A stretch of DNA of 64,000 bases from the NCBI RefSeq assembly GCF_002954715.1, contig NZ_MSCP01000002.1, positions 3,010 to 67,009 of the forward strand, read 5' to 3'. Every line of letters begins with the position of its first letter. The first letter of the stretch is position 1. Positions 61,828 through 64,000 of the stretch are shown here, one piece after another. A program made the translations under genes and the position numbers. Below the pieces are notes generated by a model. It saw only the letters and a program-made list of their open reading frames with translations, was not told the origin of the DNA and ran no database searches. Origin of the DNA: Aliivibrio sifiae (lineage in GTDB: Bacteria > Pseudomonadota > Gammaproteobacteria > Enterobacterales > Vibrionaceae).

Positions 61828-64000
61828 TTAATGATTGTGCTCTGTGTTATCACAATGCTTAGGTTCATAGTGTTCAGCTTGAATTCTTGGTGTATTTGTT
61901 GGAAATTCAATTGAACGTTTTTCTTCACTGCCATCTTGAACGGTATAGACTGGTTCAAGTGTTGGGGTACTGATGGTCATTGAGTTTAATACTTTTCCGT
62001 CACACACAATAGATGCTGATGCTGGATTCTCTGAACGTGCCACGTTTACATGGAACTTATTCATGTTATCCGCGTTACGACGGTTATTCTTCAGTGCAAA
62101 TTTTTGAATATCGCCATTTTTCATGCTGACTTCTAATGCACACTCACTTATTGTTAAGTTAGCTGAATCGTCAGGATAAACATAACCATAAGAGCCGTGT
62201 AGTGCAGGGAAGATATAGCTATCCAGTTTTCCTTGAGGATCGTAGTAACCCACTAATGTTGTAACAGGAATACCAAATGACGTTGGGCGGATAACTCTGT
62301 TTTGCTCATATTCGCCATCTTGAATCCATGTTTGACCATCAGATACAAATACTAAACGGCTACCATAGTTAACAACAATAGTTTCCCCATTAATAGCTAA
62401 ATTTGAGTTGTAGCCAGCATCAGAATTAAAGGTAAATATTTTGCCTTTATTTGTTGTCGATGCTGCTGGTACTGACATATCTCGTACCCAATGTCCGTTC
62501 CATGTAGACAGATCTACTTTATCAAAATTAGTTAATAACGTAGCGATATAGCTTGCATTAGCGTCCCATGGGTTAACTGATGTCGTTTCTAAATCATCGA
62601 TTGAATGTGTGTACTCAACCATGCTCTCTGTTGCTTCATCCCACTTTTTAAAGCCTGTTGATGAGGTTTCATCAAATACAATTTTGCTTTCTAAATTCTT
62701 CTGGATAAAGTGCATTGAATACGGCGTGTACAGCGTAAATCGTTGTGCGCCATACATTGCCCAGCCACCCGCCATAGAATCAGAACCAAAGCTGAACATG
62801 CCCTTAAATGGTTCAACACATTGACCATCAAGACAGCTTTGACCACCATTGTTTGATGGTGAAAAGTTTGGAATAAATACATCACGTGAAGAATCCCAAC
62901 CCCATGTAGAGTTAGTCATGTTGGCTGGTTTATGAATAGACCCTTCAAATCCACCAGGGTAGTGGCCTAAACCGTAATTATGACCCACTTCATGACTAAA
63001 CTCATTACCGATAGAGCTATCAAGTGTCACCATCCCTGCGCCACCAGAACCACCGTGAGTTTGTACGCCATTGTTGTAGTTACCACGAGTGTTATGAGCA
63101 GTTAATTGAGCTGCTACATAAGGATTTTCGCTTTCACCAACACCTACACTTGAGTTAATACCGTAGTTTGCGTTGTTGATACCGATAGAGATTAACTCTT
63201 TACCAATACGTTGACGCATCGTGCCTGAGTGCCAGCCGCCGTCACTTGGGTCAAGATCTGTTAATAGCGTGCCATTTGGCAGCATTACTTCAGTAAAGTG
63301 TACCGGTTCATATTCACTTACCACCATTTTACTGATTGGAGCAGTTTCGAAATATTCGCGCTGTGCCGCTTTGTCGGTTTGGAAATGGAAAGCACCACGA
63401 GGCTCAACAAGCATACCTACATCAATGGTATGAAGCAGTAACTCAGTTGGAGCACCTACTTTAATTTGAGCTAATGTGCCTTTTTTACCTTGGTTTTCAA
63501 ATGACAATTGAAGACCTGTATTAAGCCACTCTTTTGGTAGCTCAGCAGACCAAAAACCATCAGCATAGCCGATTTCATTAAAAATCAAATCGTCTTCTAG
63601 TACCCATGCACCATTAACGTTTTTAAACACGGTAGTTGTGCCGTTAACAATTGTTTTAGAACGTTCAGGATAGTAACTTACGTTTGAGTTATAACCTGCG
63701 CTTGAAGTAAATACGAAGGTTTTGCCATCTAATTTAGGGTTATTTTGCTCAAGTACAATGTCTCGGATCCAATGACCATTCCATGTACTTAGTTTTACTA
63801 CATTGTGATCAGCTAGTGCCGCAGAAATGGCTTCACTTGATACTTCACGCACATTGAATGCAGTAGCGTCATTGTAGCTAAAATCAATATTCGGATTAGT
63901 GATTTCAGGCATAGCCATCACATTTTGAGCCAATGAATCAGGACGTTTCATCTCTAACGTGCCTAATTTTTTACCATTACGGTCCATTGCTGTTAGAGCT
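61828..64000 (-). CDS. Secreted M66-family metalloprotease, TagA/StcE-like (partial, 5' end outside window)
   Basis: At least 724 codons; the frame is open at the window edge and the ATG at 63987 looks internal. The extended zinc motif HEVGHNYGLGHYPGG is characteristic of M66 mucin-type proteases such as V. cholerae TagA. Two related beta-domains flank the catalytic part: LSTWNGHWIRD with SSAGYNSN (upstream, about residue 105 of the visible part) and LSTWNGHWVRD with SDAGYNSN (downstream, about 495). A C-terminal region with two cysteines (ISECALEV, SIVCDGKV) follows. It probably degrades host or environmental mucin-like glycoproteins. It ends at a strong terminator. Confidence 0.88.
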   Translation of the reverse strand, partial: ALTAMDRNGKKLGTLEMKRPDSLAQNVMAMPEITNPNIDFSYNDATAFNVREVSSEAISAALADHNVVKLSTWNGHWIRDIVLEQNNPKLDGKTFVFTSSAGYNSNVSYYPERSKTIVNGTTTVFKNVNGAWVLEDDLIFNEIGYADGFWSAELPKEWLNTGLQLSFENQGKKGTLAQIKVGAPTELLLHTIDVGMLVEPRGAFHFQTDKAAQREYFETAPISKMVVSEYEPVHFTEVMLPNGTLLTDLDPSDGGWHSGTMRQRIGKELISIGINNANYGINSSVGVGESENPYVAAQLTAHNTRGNYNNGVQTHGGSGGAGMVTLDSSIGNEFSHEVGHNYGLGHYPGGFEGSIHKPANMTNSTWGWDSSRDVFIPNFSPSNNGGQSCLDGQCVEPFKGMFSFGSDSMAGGWAMYGAQRFTLYTPYSMHFIQKNLESKIVFDETSSTGFKKWDEATESMVEYTHSIDDLETTSVNPWDANASYIATLLTNFDKVDLSTWNGHWVRDMSVPAASTTNKGKIFTFNSDAGYNSNLAINGETIVVNYGSRLVFVSDGQTWIQDGEYEQNRVIRPTSFGIPVTTLVGYYDPQGKLDSYIFPALHGSYGYVYPDDSANLTISECALEVSMKNGDIQKFALKNNRRNADNMNKFHVNVARSENPASASIVCDGKVLNSMTISTPTLEPVYTVQDGSEEKRSIEFPTNTPRIQAEHYEPKHCDNTEHNH

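Overview
The window is about 64 kb of AT-rich gammaproteobacterial DNA that contains the replication origin of a Vibrionaceae second chromosome. It holds an RctB-type initiator gene, a divergent ParA2/ParB2 pair, Dam-site-containing 12-mer iterons, a perfect DnaA box, an ATCA-repeat unwinding region and several parS2-type palindromes (NTTTACANTGTAAAN). Gene content points to Aliivibrio, probably the A. fischeri/A. logei group: the LapV/LapD/LapG adhesin cluster beside the chromosome II origin, SoxR, a chitin-active LPMO and a TagA-like M66 protease. No rRNA, tRNA, insertion sequence, prophage or CRISPR array was seen. Species assignment is inference, because no search could be run.

Layout. 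1-10.8 kb: a cell-surface adhesion module. A giant Ig-repeat adhesin (only its N-terminal 702 codons are in the window) carries a PAAG retention-cleavage motif. Next to it lie a TolC-family outer-membrane channel with an OmpA-like lipoprotein, and an operon read lapC-lapG-lapD-lapB (HlyD adaptor, calcium-dependent periplasmic protease, c-di-GMP receptor, type I ABC exporter). By family knowledge, LapD bound to c-di-GMP sequesters LapG and the adhesin stays on the surface. When c-di-GMP falls, LapG cuts the adhesin free. 10.9-19.4 kb: the chromosome II maintenance region, with three clustered parS2 sites, tmcA, a MazG-like gene, parB-parA, oriCII and rctB, then a 39-mer/12-mer copy downstream of rctB. 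19.5-25 kb: RidA, an S33 peptidase, a DUF4344 metallopeptidase-like protein, a DUF4832-like lipoprotein and a lipoprotein hydrolase, with extra exact RctB-type 12-mers between genes. 25-27.3 kb: a compact five-gene set of small exported proteins of unknown function, the best candidate here for an undescribed system.

27.4-47.4 kb is mostly metabolic and stress-related: gltS, a 56-aa membrane protein, an M20 peptidase, an exported MsrA-MsrB fusion, a two-component system followed by an RND efflux pair, a Gfa-family enzyme, a patatin, catalase, trhO, an AA10 LPMO, a small outer-membrane barrel and the ABC-F protein YbiT. 47.4-51.7 kb is a five-gene metal (probably zinc) transport operon behind a Zur-like palindrome. 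51.8-64 kb holds a DEDD exonuclease, a Trp-rich small protein, a TetR regulator whose operator sequence recurs in front of an AhpD-like gene 4.6 kb away, an M16 peptidase, rsgA with an internal parS2, a glycine-zipper lipoprotein, a second copy of the outer-membrane barrel family, soxR, two small unknown genes and the C-terminal part of an M66 metalloprotease that runs off the window.

Start codons were reassigned wherever a Shine-Dalgarno sequence or signal peptide favoured an internal start. Short-site coordinates were counted by eye and may be off by one base.
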